Assembly (NCBI GenBank): GCA_963786945.1
Contig: CAWBAO010000004.1
Location: 248,001-312,000, forward strand
Origin: JADKCZ01 sp963786945
Lineage (GTDB): Bacteria; Myxococcota; Myxococcia; Myxococcales; Anaeromyxobacteraceae
Reading direction: 5' to 3'
Length of the DNA: 64,000 nucleotides
Below are positions 10,049 to 18,143 of this stretch, in pieces; positions within the stretch are counted from its first letter, which is position 1; every line of letters begins with the position of its first letter. The notes beneath the pieces are model-generated. The model saw only the letters and a list, made by a program, of their open reading frames with translations, was not told the DNA's origin and ran no database searches. The position numbers and the translations under genes are program-made.

Positions 10049-12577
10049 TCAGGTGGCCGGCATCACGATGCCCTCCCCGGCCTGGTAGGTCGGGTAGACG
10101 ATGTCCTCGGGCAGGTCCTCGGCCTGGGCCTTCACCTGCTCGTCGTTGGCGGGGATCTGCATGGGCAGGCGACCCGAGCCGTAGGTCACGCCGACCGGGG
10201 CGTTGAGGTTGAAGAGGACGTCGAGGAGCGCCCAATCGAAGGCCCCGAACTCGACCAGGAACGCATCCACGCCGCCACCACCCGCGCTGCGGATGTTGGC
10301 CTCGTCGGAGACCGAGGGGTAGCTCCCCGGCACGCCAGCCTGCTCGTCCAGGGAAACGAGCCCGTTGATGAACGGCCTGACGATGCCGGGCCTGGTCTGG
10401 TTCATCACCAGGACGATCTTGAGCGTCGGGTTGGTGGCCGCGACGGCGGTGCCATCCGACAACCGGTAGCCATCGCGGGCACGGAAGAGGTCGATGACCT
10501 TCTTCTTGCTCGCGGCGGCCGACGCCAGCGTGGAGTCGGTCCCCCAGTTCAGCTCCTCGGGCGTGAGCACGCCGTCGAAGGAGAGCGGCGCGCCGTAGGT
10601 CTGCGACCCGCCGCGCGCCGCGATGCGGACGACGGCGATGTCGGCGTTGGCCAGGGTGTTGGTGTTGGCGACCGCCAGCGTGTTGCCGGCCGCGGCGGAG
10701 GTGTAGTTGTAGTCGCCGTAGATGTCGTTGACCGCGTCGGGCCTGGTGGGATCGGCCACGATGCTGTCGACCACGCCGTCGTAGTAGACGGTGACCGTCC
10801 CGTCGCCGTTGGCGTCGTTGGTGAGCCGCGACCCGTTGATCGGCAGGTACCGGTTCGTCCCGCCGGCGTGGTCCGTGTTCCTGAGGAGCACGATGGCCCG
10901 CTTCTGGGCCTGGAAGGCCAGGGTCCGGTCGTCCACGGTCCTCATGGCGGCGTTGACCACGCTCGGGGTGGCATCGACGTACGGGTTCTCGAAGAGGCCG
11001 AGCTTGAAGGTCATCTCGAGGATCTTCGTCGCCGCGGCGTCGATCTGGGCGTCGGTGATCAGGTGCTGGTCATAGGCGTCCTGGACCATGCTCGCCGGCT
11101 CGTTGCCGAGCTGGTTCGAGCCGGCCGAGAGCCAGAGCGCGATGCGCTCGGCGTCGGTCAGCAGCTCCATGTTGTACCCGTTGGCGCCGATGCTGCGGCA
11201 GCTGCCGAACGTGCACCAGTCGTCGGTGAACATGCCGGTGAAGCCCATGGCCTCCCGGGCGGTCTTGGTGAGGAGCTCGTAGCTGAACGCGGAGGGGACC
11301 TGGAGCGGGTCGTATTCGTACTGGGCCTTGGCGATGGTGTAGCTCGGCATGATGGCGGCGGCGCCCATGTCGATGCCGGCCTGGAAGCTGATCAGGTGGT
11401 AGGCGAAGTTGTCGTTGGGGAAGACCGTGTACCGGCCGTAGAACGAGTGGCCGTCCGCGCCGTTCTCCTGTGCGCCGTAGCCGGCGAAGTGCTTGAGCGT
11501 CGCCGCGATGCCGGTGCGGAGGTCGCCCGTCGAGCTGTTCTGGAACCCGCGCACCATCGCCGCCGTGTGCCTGGCGGCGGCGAGCGCGTTGGGGCCGAAG
11601 GTGCCGCTGACGCGGCTCCAGCGGGGCTCGGTGGTCACGTCGACCTGCGGTCCGAGCTGCCAGCGCACCCCCATGGCCATGAACTCGCGCCGGACGTTGT
11701 CGCCGTGCGCCTGGGTCAGGTCATCGTCGCGGATGGCGGCCAGGCCGAGGGTGCCGGGCCAGGGCGTGAAGAGCGTGGGCTGGGACTGCGTCTGGACGCC
11801 CGCCGCGCTCATGCTCAGGCCGGTCGCGTGCGACGGATCGGCCGTGATCGCGATGGGAATCCCGAGCGGCTGCACCTCGGCGAGGGCCTCGAGGTTGTTG
11901 ACGTAGACGGCCAGCTCCGCCGCCGAACGCGAGCCGAAGCGGAAGAGCCCCTGGCGGCCGTGGCTCGTCATGATGAACGACTGCACCGAGGCCGGGATGG
12001 AGCCATCCGCCGTGCCGTTGCCGAGCCCGCCACCCTCCGACATGAGGCCGACCTTCTGGGCGACCGTCATCCGGCTGACGAGGTCCTGCGCGCGGCAGAT
12101 GGCCGGGTAGCGCCAGTCCTCGTACTTCTGGAGCGTCCCGTCGCCGGACAGGTCGCGGAACTGCAGGCTGCTGACCGTGATCGCGGTCTTCGCCGTGCCG
12201 AGCGGGGCCCCCGTGCCGTCCGTCGGGACCGCCGCGGCGAACTTGAGGACCGGCTGCGCCGTGTTGACCATCACGTTGCAGTCGACCGTCGGCGTGACGG
12301 GCGGCAGCGCCGACGTCAGCACGCAGCCGCCGCCGAAGCAGGAGAAGCCTTCGGCGCAGGTGCCGCTCAGGTTGCTGGGGCTGCAGAGGCTGGCCGAGGC
12401 GACGCAGGCGCCCTGGAAGCAGGACTGGCCCGAGGCACAGGTGCCGGTGGGATAGGACGGGCTGCAGGCCGGGATCTCGTTCGTGACCGTGTTGGTGGTG
12501 GTGTCGGTCCCGGAACAGGCGGTTCCCAGCAGAGCCAGTGCGGCGATGGCTGGAAGAATCCTACGGTATGCCTTCAC
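10049..12577 (-). CDS. GH3 exo-beta-glucosidase/glucanase lipoprotein with two Cys-rich repeats
   Basis: This 842-residue paralogue of the preceding gene also carries a lipobox (LLGTACSG). It starts at GTG 12575-12577, with AAGGAGG five or so bases upstream. It has only two of the Cys-rich repeats (CASGQSCFQGACV and CAEGFSCFGGGCV), against four in its sister. The GH3 core has YEDWRYPAICRAQDLVSRM near residue 140, K362-H363 in KHFAGYGAQENG and the predicted nucleophile D453 in MFTDDWCTFG. The second GH3 domain ends in GSGRLPMQIPANDEQ. It is transcribed away from the adjacent AraC-type regulator and has the same direct-repeat site in front. It most likely hydrolyses beta-glucosidic bonds in exported or surface-bound oligosaccharides; specificity is inferred only. 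Confidence 0.88.
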   Translation of the reverse strand: MKAYRRILPAIAALALLGTACSGTDTTTNTVTNEIPACSPSYPTGTCASGQSCFQGACVASASLCSPSNLSGTCAEGFSCFGGGCVLTSALPPVTPTVDCNVMVNTAQPVLKFAAAVPTDGTGAPLGTAKTAITVSSLQFRDLSGDGTLQKYEDWRYPAICRAQDLVSRMTVAQKVGLMSEGGGLGNGTADGSIPASVQSFIMTSHGRQGLFRFGSRSAAELAVYVNNLEALAEVQPLGIPIAITADPSHATGLSMSAAGVQTQSQPTLFTPWPGTLGLAAIRDDDLTQAHGDNVRREFMAMGVRWQLGPQVDVTTEPRWSRVSGTFGPNALAAARHTAAMVRGFQNSSTGDLRTGIAATLKHFAGYGAQENGADGHSFYGRYTVFPNDNFAYHLISFQAGIDMGAAAIMPSYTIAKAQYEYDPLQVPSAFSYELLTKTAREAMGFTGMFTDDWCTFGSCRSIGANGYNMELLTDAERIALWLSAGSNQLGNEPASMVQDAYDQHLITDAQIDAAATKILEMTFKLGLFENPYVDATPSVVNAAMRTVDDRTLAFQAQKRAIVLLRNTDHAGGTNRYLPINGSRLTNDANGDGTVTVYYDGVVDSIVADPTRPDAVNDIYGDYNYTSAAAGNTLAVANTNTLANADIAVVRIAARGGSQTYGAPLSFDGVLTPEELNWGTDSTLASAAASKKKVIDLFRARDGYRLSDGTAVAATNPTLKIVLVMNQTRPGIVRPFINGLVSLDEQAGVPGSYPSVSDEANIRSAGGGGVDAFLVEFGAFDWALLDVLFNLNAPVGVTYGSGRLPMQIPANDEQVKAQAEDLPEDIVYPTYQAGEGIVMPAT

Positions 12578-12684
12578 GATGACCTCCTTGACTGACTGTA
12601 CGGGGCACTCCTTCGGCAGGGAGACTGGAAGGGCGCCGGACGACTCGGCGCCGGAGGACACGGTGAGCGCGTGGAGCGCCGACT

Positions 12685-12721
12685 GCTTCTCTGTTCTTGG
12701 CGCGAACTTCTGCATTCTTGC
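12685..12721 (-). promoter_or_regulatory. Putative AraC-type activator site (second copy, 21-bp phase)
   Basis: GCTTCTCTGTTCTTGG (12685-12700) and ACTTCTGCATTCTTGC (12706-12721) repeat the site seen at 9810-9846, again with 21-bp phasing. They lie about 108 bp upstream of the GTG start of the glycosidase on the minus strand. The AraC-type gene starts about 120 bp to the right and reads the other way, so the site could serve both promoters. Confidence 0.6.
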
Positions 12722-12839
12722 GGCGTGATGGGCTGCGAGGCCCTGCCGCACTGCGTGATCGAGGCGCCCTGATGGAATGTCGCACCCGCAGAAGCCGCTG
12801 GTTGTCGATGGCCACGGCAGTGGGCTACGTTCCCGCCGA

Positions 12840-13736
12840 ATGGTCCCCACCCCGCCCCTGACGGAGCTCGTGCCGAGGGTCTCGGCCGACGGATCGGTGC
12901 GCCGGCTGGCCGACGAGCCGGGCGCGCGGACCGTCTTCGCCGCCAGCTGGGACGGCCTCCGGGCCATCCAGCTCCACCTCGAGCCCGCCGACATGCCCGA
13001 GGGGTATCTGGTCAACCACCTGGTGGCCCTCAACCTGGGCGGCGAGTTGGTGTGCGAGTCCAGGAGCGAGGGGCGCGGCTGGGAGCGCCACGCCGCCCCC
13101 CATCATGGCGTCACCGTGATCCCGGCGCGCCTCCCCTACGCGGCCCGCACCAGGGAGGGCGGCGACTACCTCCTGGTCGAGGCCGAGCCCCAGTTCGTGG
13201 ACGAGGTGCTGGGCCGGCGGCCCGGTACCCCTCCCCTTCCCCTCACCATCGGCGCCCGGGACAGCTTCGCCGAGCACGTCCTGCTGGCCCTGGCCGACGA
13301 GGGGCGACGAGGCGGCGGCTCGTCGCTGCGCGCCCAGAGCCTGGGGATCGCGCTCCTCACCCACATCGCCGAGAACGGGCTGGTGGCCGCCCCAGCGGAG
13401 CAGGTCCCCTCCCTGCCCAGCCCCAGGCTGCGCAGCGTGCTGGATTTCGTCGCCAGGCACCTGGACCGGCCGCTGTCGCTGGATCGGCTGGCGGCCGTCG
13501 CCGGCATGGACCTGTTCCGCTTCGCCCGCGCCTTCAAGCAGACCACCGGGTCCTCACCTCACCGCTACGTGCTCGAGGCCCGCATCGCCCAGGCCAAGGT
13601 GCTGCTGCGCGACCGATCCATCTCCATCACCGAGGTCGCCCTGCGGACCGGCTTCGCCACCCCCAGCCACTTCTCGGTCACCTTCCGGCGCATCACCAGC
13701 CTCTCCCCTCGCGCCTTCCGCGACGGCGTGGAGTAG
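12840..13736 (+). CDS. AraC/XylS-family transcriptional regulator
   Basis: This 298-residue regulator has an N-terminal cupin-like effector domain (about residues 1-180, AFARxxxP-type AraC-binding-like). The C-terminal part is the AraC DNA-binding domain with two helix-turn-helix motifs. It reads LSLDRLAAVAGMDLFRFARA, then FKQTTGSSPHRYVLEAR, then ISITEVALRTGFATPSHFSV and FRRITSLSPRAFR, the canonical signature. The ATG at 12840 gives a normal family length; an in-frame ATG also occurs at 12777. It is divergent from a GH3 glycosidase, and both intact glycosidase promoters carry a 21-bp-phased direct repeat. It is therefore the best candidate for a sugar-responsive activator of this locus. The ligand is not evident. 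Confidence 0.85.
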   Translation: MVPTPPLTELVPRVSADGSVRRLADEPGARTVFAASWDGLRAIQLHLEPADMPEGYLVNHLVALNLGGELVCESRSEGRGWERHAAPHHGVTVIPARLPYAARTREGGDYLLVEAEPQFVDEVLGRRPGTPPLPLTIGARDSFAEHVLLALADEGRRGGGSSLRAQSLGIALLTHIAENGLVAAPAEQVPSLPSPRLRSVLDFVARHLDRPLSLDRLAAVAGMDLFRFARAFKQTTGSSPHRYVLEARIAQAKVLLRDRSISITEVALRTGFATPSHFSVTFRRITSLSPRAFRDGVE

Positions 13737-13753
13737 CCCGCCTCGCGGCCGCC

Positions 13754-14455
13754 TCAGGCGCCGACCAGCCGCAGCACCAGCGCCAGGCCGTGCTCGACCC
13801 CGTGCGTGCGGGGCAGGAGCAGCGTGCGGATGCCGAGGTGGGCCGCGCCGGCGTCGTCATGCGCATTGTCGCCGACCATGAGCGCGCTGGCCGCCTCGAC
13901 CCCCAGCGCCTCGAGGGCCCGCTCGAAGATGGGACGGTGGGGCTTCACCGCGCCGACCTCGAAGGAGAGGATGACCGCGTCGAAGAGGTCCCCCATGCCG
14001 CTGCGCTCCAGCACCCCCCGCACGTCGACGCCGACGTTGGAGATGAGGGCCAGCTTGAGGCCGCGCGCCTTGAGCGCCCGCAAGGTGGGCACGGCGTCGT
14101 CATAGGGGATCCAGGTCTCGAGCATGACCTCGTAGAGCGCCTCGGCAAGCCGGTCGTCCACCTCCGGGACCCGGTCCATCAGGGCGTCATAGACCTCGCG
14201 GTGGCGCCTCGGGGACAGGTCGCGCTCGTTGTGCGGATCGACCTCCAGGACGTGCTCCCAGATGCGGTCCACCCAGGCCGCCAGCCGCCCGGCGCGCTCC
14301 GGTCCCAGCGTGTCCCGCGCGGTCCCCGCGCGGCCCGCGTGGCGCCAGGCCAGTTCCAGCCAGGCGTGGGGATCGCCCTGGTCCACCAGCGTGGAGTGGA
14401 AATCGAAGAGCACGGCCTCGATGGCTGCCGGCTTGTCGAGCGAGCGCAGCGTCAT
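13754..14455 (-). CDS. HAD-superfamily hydrolase
   Basis: This 233-residue haloacid-dehalogenase-type phosphatase has all the expected motifs. Motif I is VLFDFHSTLVD, with the first Asp as nucleophile and His where the second Asp usually sits. Motif II is the Ser in LALISNVGVD, motif III the Lys in GAVKPHRPIF and motif IV GDNAHDDAGAA. The alpha-helical cap between motifs I and II (about residues 20-110) makes it a subfamily-I enzyme. The ATG at 14455 follows GGGAGGA almost directly; an upstream in-frame ATG at 14515 would overlap the preceding gene. It lies 23 bp downstream of the TonB-like gene and probably shares its transcript. Substrate unknown; the His in motif I could change it. Confidence 0.8.
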   Translation of the reverse strand: MTLRSLDKPAAIEAVLFDFHSTLVDQGDPHAWLELAWRHAGRAGTARDTLGPERAGRLAAWVDRIWEHVLEVDPHNERDLSPRRHREVYDALMDRVPEVDDRLAEALYEVMLETWIPYDDAVPTLRALKARGLKLALISNVGVDVRGVLERSGMGDLFDAVILSFEVGAVKPHRPIFERALEALGVEAASALMVGDNAHDDAGAAHLGIRTLLLPRTHGVEHGLALVLRLVGA

Positions 14456-14478
14456 TCCTCCCTCAAGGCCCGGACCGG

Positions 14479-15075
14479 CTACGGACTGGCCCCCGGCCAC
14501 CAGGCCATCTCCCACTGCCTCCCCGGCTTCGCGCTCGGCGCGGAGATGATGGTCCGCTCGAGGGCGCCGCGAACGCAGCGCGCCGCGCCCTCGTCGATAG
14601 GGAGGGGGGCCACGCCGGTCGCCTCCTCGGTCGCCGCACCGAGCGGCATCACCCGCACCCGCAGCACCCGGACCTGGCCGTCCAGGGTCTCGAGGGTCAG
14701 GCGAAGGCTGGCGTCACGCAGGCGGCAGGCCTCGATCCGGCCGTCGAGGTCCCTCAACCCGGCGAAGACCTCACGGCCCAGGGGCTCGAGCGCCTTGAGC
14801 CGCTCGCGGGGATCCATCGGCAGTTCGGGGGTGCTGGTCGCCTCCGCCAGCGGCTGCGGCTGCGGCGGCGGCTGGGGCGTCGGGGCCTCGCGGAGCGGTT
14901 CCGGCGCCGGCAGCGCGGCGACGGGAGCCGGTTCGGAGCGTTGCCGGGGCGATGGCTCAGCGGGCGCCGGCCGGTTCGGCGGGGCCGGCTCCGGCCACAG
15001 CACGTAGGCCGTGCCGGCCAGCAGGAGGACCGTGATCCCTCCCAGGCCGAGCTGGCGCCATGGCTCGGTCGTCAA
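14479..15075 (-). CDS. Proline-rich single-pass membrane protein, TonB/AgmX-like
   Basis: This 198-residue protein has one N-terminal membrane segment (GGITVLLLAGTAYVLW, about residues 11-26). A Pro/Ala/Glu-rich periplasmic stretch follows (about 28-85). The C-terminal domain carries two Cys (RIEACRLRDA and AARCVRGALER), in the style of the TonB/AgmX/PglI C-terminal domains common in myxobacteria. The TTG at 15073-15075 is preferred because GGAGGG stands just upstream; a start at 15144 would lack this. A half-site identical to the glycosidase AraC-type element (15168-15183) lies 93 bp upstream. It may transduce energy or anchor a gliding or transport complex, but the role is inferred only from architecture. 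Confidence 0.55.
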   Translation of the reverse strand: MTTEPWRQLGLGGITVLLLAGTAYVLWPEPAPPNRPAPAEPSPRQRSEPAPVAALPAPEPLREAPTPQPPPQPQPLAEATSTPELPMDPRERLKALEPLGREVFAGLRDLDGRIEACRLRDASLRLTLETLDGQVRVLRVRVMPLGAATEEATGVAPLPIDEGAARCVRGALERTIISAPSAKPGRQWEMAWWPGASP

Positions 15076-15167
15076 TTCCCTCCCTCCTTCCCCGGCGAAG
15101 GTACGCCCGCTCCGGCCGGATGCCAACCTCCCCGGAGGCCGCACCTTGCGCGAGCGCGAGGCGGCTC

Positions 15168-15203
15168 GCTTCCGTGTTCTTGCACCGACTGTCGCGGCCT
15201 TGC
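15168..15203 (-). promoter_or_regulatory. Possible third AraC-type site (one perfect half-site)
   Basis: GCTTCCGTGTTCTTGC at 15168-15183 is identical over all 16 bases to the half-site at 9810-9825. A second, much weaker match (ACTGTCGCGGCCTTGC) begins 20 rather than 21 bases later. The site lies 93 bp upstream of the TonB-like gene, a spacing close to that of the two glycosidase copies. Confidence 0.4.
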
Positions 15204-15208
15204 CGCCA

Positions 15209-16297
15209 CTAGCGCACGTCCACCCAGGCGTTGCGCTCCGCGGAGGCGGCCACGGCGTCGAGCACCGCCTGCACGGCGGCGCCGTCCCGGAAGTCGGGGT
15301 GGCAGCGGGACCCGCCGCGGATCGCCGCCACGAACGGATCGGTGAGGCGGCGGTAGGCGGCCAGCCGACCTGCCATGGCGTCCGCGGCGTCCAGGCCGGC
15401 GGTGACCTCGGCCGCCAGGGCGATCGGCTCCAGGCCGGGACGATCGGGGCGCCCGGCCCACGCCCGCCCTTCCCAGGTGGCGTCGACCCCGGGCTCGGCC
15501 TCGTAGACCAGGCTCCCCTGGTCGCCGTGGAGCTCCACCCGCTGGAAGTTGGAGCGCCCGGCCACCAGCTTGCTGGCCTGGAAGACTCCCTGGGCGCCGC
15601 ACGCCAGGTCGGCCAGGAAGGCGCAGGCCTCGTCTCCGTCCACGGTGCCTCCCTGTCGTTCCCGGTGGGCGTTCTGCCACTGCCCTGCCACCCGCGTCAC
15701 GTCGCCGAGCCACCACCTCACCAGGTCGACGAGATGCGAGCCGATGTCGCCCAGGGCGCCGGTCCCCGCCTCGGAGCGCCGCATCCGCCAGGCGGCCGGC
15801 TTGCCCGGCTGCAGCTGCGAGGCGCTCTGGTAGCGGGCATCGACACGCAAGGGCCGGCCCAGGAACCCGGCCTCGACCAGCCGCTTCACCTGGACCGCCG
15901 CGGCCAGCGCCCGGTGCGTGAAGAAGGTGAGCGTCTGCCGGCCCCTGGCCTCGGCGCGCTCGGCCATCTCGCGCGCCTGGCCGGCATCCAGCGCCAGCGG
16001 CTTCTCGCAGATGACGTGCGCGCCCGCGTCGAGGGCGGCCAGCGCGATGGGGTGGTGCAGCGCGTTCGGCGTGACGACGACCACCACGTCGAGCCGCTCC
16101 TGCGCCAGCATCTCCCGCCAGTCGAGGTGGCGGCCGGGCACGTCGAACCGATCGGCCAGGGCGGCCAGCGTCCTGGGGTTGCGTCCGCTCAGCCCCACCA
16201 CGTCGACGTCGCGGCGCGACAGGAGCCCCGGGAGGTGCTCCAGCCCGGCCCACCAGCCGGTGCCCACCACGCCCACGCGAAGCCGCTCGTCGCCCAT
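15209..16297 (-). CDS. Gfo/Idh/MocA-family NAD(P)-dependent oxidoreductase
   Basis: This 362-residue dehydrogenase of the glucose-fructose oxidoreductase/inositol dehydrogenase family is likely cytoplasmic and acts on a sugar or cyclitol. The N-terminal Rossmann fold shows VGVVGTGWWAGLEH (residues about 8-20) and VVVVTPNALHHPIA. The family motif EKPLALD follows, with its catalytic Lys near residue 97. The C-terminal alpha/beta domain contains GALGDIGSHLVDLVRWWLG, with the conserved Asp and His of the active site. The ATG at 16295-16297 follows GGAGCGGGC and gives the normal length. Its neighbours on the same strand are the TonB-like and HAD genes. Substrate is not evident, but the sugar-use genes nearby fit. 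Confidence 0.85.
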   Translation of the reverse strand: MGDERLRVGVVGTGWWAGLEHLPGLLSRRDVDVVGLSGRNPRTLAALADRFDVPGRHLDWREMLAQERLDVVVVVTPNALHHPIALAALDAGAHVICEKPLALDAGQAREMAERAEARGRQTLTFFTHRALAAAVQVKRLVEAGFLGRPLRVDARYQSASQLQPGKPAAWRMRRSEAGTGALGDIGSHLVDLVRWWLGDVTRVAGQWQNAHRERQGGTVDGDEACAFLADLACGAQGVFQASKLVAGRSNFQRVELHGDQGSLVYEAEPGVDATWEGRAWAGRPDRPGLEPIALAAEVTAGLDAADAMAGRLAAYRRLTDPFVAAIRGGSRCHPDFRDGAAVQAVLDAVAASAERNAWVDVR

Positions 16298-16452
16298 GCC
16301 CGCTCCACGACGGCGCTGCGACCACCAGCGTCCCGCCAGGCTGCCAGTCATACACCCGGGGCCCGGCCCGCCGCGCCCCGGGCCTCCCAGCGGCGCAACA
16401 CTTCTTCACGATCCCGAAGCGCGCCGTTCGGATGGCGGCAGCATGCTTCCCT

Positions 16453-16471
16453 CGTCCCCATGCCGGGGACG
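16453..16471 (+). promoter_or_regulatory. Short hairpin in 5' leader of the Spy-like operon
   Basis: CGTCCCC and GGGGACG form a perfect 7-bp inverted repeat around ATGCC. It ends 14 bp before the ATG of the first Spy-like gene and just ahead of its AAAGGA ribosome site. It could be an operator or a leader structure; nothing distinguishes these. Confidence 0.3.
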
Positions 16472-16485
16472 AAAGGAATGAATCG

Positions 16486-16938
16486 ATGAACACCGTCGTC
16501 CTGAGCGTCCTCGTCACCCTCGGCGTCCTCGCCGGCTTGCGCCTGCTGCGCGCGCTCGCCTTCCGCCGCCACCTCCGCCGTCACGGAAGGGCCTTCATGG
16601 CCCGCCGCCTGCTGCGCCGCATCGACGCCACCCCCGAGCAGGAGCGGCTCTTCCTCGAGGAGCTGGAGGCGCTCCGCGGCCAGCTCGGGGGGCTGCGCGA
16701 GGGCGTCCTCGCCTCGCGCCAGCAGCTGGCCGGCCTGCTGGAGGCCGAGGCGCTCGACGCCCAGGCCCTCGACGCGCTCCTCGCCACCTCGCTACAACGA
16801 CTGGAGGCGGCCAAGGCGCGGGCCGCCCAGTCCCTGGCCCGCTTCCACGCCGCGCTGGCCCCGGCCCAGCGGCTGCAGCTGGCCGCCCTGCTGCGGCGCC
16901 CCGCCGGACTCCACGCCCACCACCACGGCCGCTGTTGA
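16486..16938 (+). CDS. Membrane-anchored Spy/CpxP-like (LTXXQ-type) protein
   Basis: This 150-residue protein has an N-terminal membrane segment (VVLSVLVTLGVLAGLRLL, about 4-21). A long helical domain follows with TPEQERLFLEELEALRGQL and LAPAQRLQLAALLR, resembling the paired LTxxQ helices of Spy, CpxP and ZraP envelope chaperones. It ends in a short His-rich tail (HAHHHGRC) that could bind metal. It is the first gene of a four-gene cluster with a second Spy-like lipoprotein, a response regulator and a histidine kinase, the gene set of envelope-stress or metal-sensing systems. The start ATG is preceded by AAAGGA. Confidence 0.6.
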   Translation: MNTVVLSVLVTLGVLAGLRLLRALAFRRHLRRHGRAFMARRLLRRIDATPEQERLFLEELEALRGQLGGLREGVLASRQQLAGLLEAEALDAQALDALLATSLQRLEAAKARAAQSLARFHAALAPAQRLQLAALLRRPAGLHAHHHGRC

Positions 16939-16951
16939 ACAGGAGACCACC

Positions 16952-17398
16952 ATGAAGAACCGCCTGATGAAGCTGCTCTCGATCACCGCCGTCGTCGTCG
17001 CCGGCGTCACCGTCCTGGGTGCCACCGGCTGCGGCCACCACCGCCCCGATCCGGCCCGCATGGAGAAGATGGTCACGCACCGGGTCGACGACGCCCTCGA
17101 CGATCTCAAGGCGACGCCCGAGCAGCGCCAGAAGATCACCGCCGTGAAGGACCGCCTGCTGCTCGGCGCCAGGACCCTGCGCGCCGACCACCGGGCCACC
17201 GTGAAGGAGGCCCTCGGCCTCTGGGAGGCCTCCAGCTTCGATCGCGCCCGCGCGCTCGCCCTGGTCGACGCCCGCATCGACGCCATGCGCACCCTGGCCC
17301 ATGAGGCGGTCGACGCGGCCGCCGAGGTGCACGCGACGCTCACGCCCGAGCAGCGGGCCCAGGTGTCGAAGCGCCTCCGCCGCCACCTCGACGAGTAG
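16952..17398 (+). CDS. Spy/CpxP-like periplasmic lipoprotein
   Basis: This 148-residue protein has a signal peptide with a lipobox-like end (VLGATGCGHH). The mature part starts with a His pair and carries KATPEQRQKITAVKDRLL and ATLTPEQRAQVSKRLRR, the two LTxxQ-like motifs of the Spy/CpxP chaperone family. These proteins bind misfolded periplasmic proteins or metal and often damp their cognate sensor kinase. It starts 13 bp after the previous gene (AGGAGACC ribosome site) and is followed after 37 bp by the response regulator. It is probably part of the feedback loop of that two-component system. Confidence 0.7.
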   Translation: MKNRLMKLLSITAVVVAGVTVLGATGCGHHRPDPARMEKMVTHRVDDALDDLKATPEQRQKITAVKDRLLLGARTLRADHRATVKEALGLWEASSFDRARALALVDARIDAMRTLAHEAVDAAAEVHATLTPEQRAQVSKRLRRHLDE

Positions 17399-17435
17399 GC
17401 GGGAACCGGGTCCGGGGAGCGGTTAGGATGCCAGC

Positions 17436-18143
17436 GTGACGTCCGAACCCGCTCTCCAGGCCCTGCTGGTCGAGGACGACGCCCGCCTCGCGGCGCTGAC
17501 CCGCGAGTACCTCGGCGGTCACGGGGTGGCCGTCGAGGTGGTCGCCGACGGCCAGCGCGGCCTGCAGGAGGCCCTGCGCGGCGGCTGGGACGTGGTGCTC
17601 CTCGACCTCATGCTGCCCGGCCTGGGCGGCCTGGAGGTCTGCCGGGCGCTGCGAGCCCGGAGCGACGTCCCCGTCATCGTGCTCACCGCCCGCGGTGAGG
17701 AGGCCGACCGGGTCATGGGGCTGGAGCTGGGCGCCGACGACTACCTGGCCAAGCCCTTCAGCCCCCGCGAGCTGCTGGCCCGGATCCGGGCGGTCACGCG
17801 GCGGGCCAAGGGGCGCGCCGGGCCGGCGCAGCGGCCGGTCAGGGTGGGGTCGCTGGTGGTCGATCCGTCGGCGCGGAGCGTCACCCTGCGCGGCCAGCCC
17901 ATCGAGCTCACCGCCTACGAGTTCGCCCTGCTCCACGCCCTGGCCGAGCGCTCCGGGCGGGTCCTCTCCCGCGAGCAGCTCATGGAGTTCGCCACCGGCA
18001 GCGCGGAGGAGTCGTTCGATCGCTCGGTGGACGTCCACGTGTCCCGCCTGCGCCACAAGCTCGGCGACGACCCGAAGCGCCCCCGGCTCATCAAGACGGT
18101 GCGCGGCGCCGGCTACGTCCTGGTCGGCGAGGCGGCGAGGTGA
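17436..18143 (+). CDS. OmpR/CpxR-type response regulator
   Basis: This 235-residue regulator has an N-terminal receiver with the acidic pair EDD near residues 13-15, the phosphoacceptor D57 in VVLLDLML and the conserved Lys in DDYLAKPFSP. The C-terminal winged helix shows VVDPSARSVTLRG, IELTAYEFALLHALAER, then SVDVHVSRLRHKLGDD and TVRGAGYVLVG, the OmpR signature. GTG 17436 is the start. Its stop overlaps the GTG of the kinase (GTGA), so the two are translationally coupled. With two Spy-like genes directly upstream it resembles a Cpx- or Zra-like envelope stress system. Confidence 0.9.
   Translation: MTSEPALQALLVEDDARLAALTREYLGGHGVAVEVVADGQRGLQEALRGGWDVVLLDLMLPGLGGLEVCRALRARSDVPVIVLTARGEEADRVMGLELGADDYLAKPFSPRELLARIRAVTRRAKGRAGPAQRPVRVGSLVVDPSARSVTLRGQPIELTAYEFALLHALAERSGRVLSREQLMEFATGSAEESFDRSVDVHVSRLRHKLGDDPKRPRLIKTVRGAGYVLVGEAAR

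Noticed and set aside
9788..12595. A 935-codon open frame on the + strand opposite the GH3 gene
   Set aside because: It is the mirror frame of a gene with clear GH3 motifs, has Arg/Gly/Val-rich shadow composition and no domain. Similar long mirror frames (for example 6541-8673 and 17695-20694) were discarded for the same reason.
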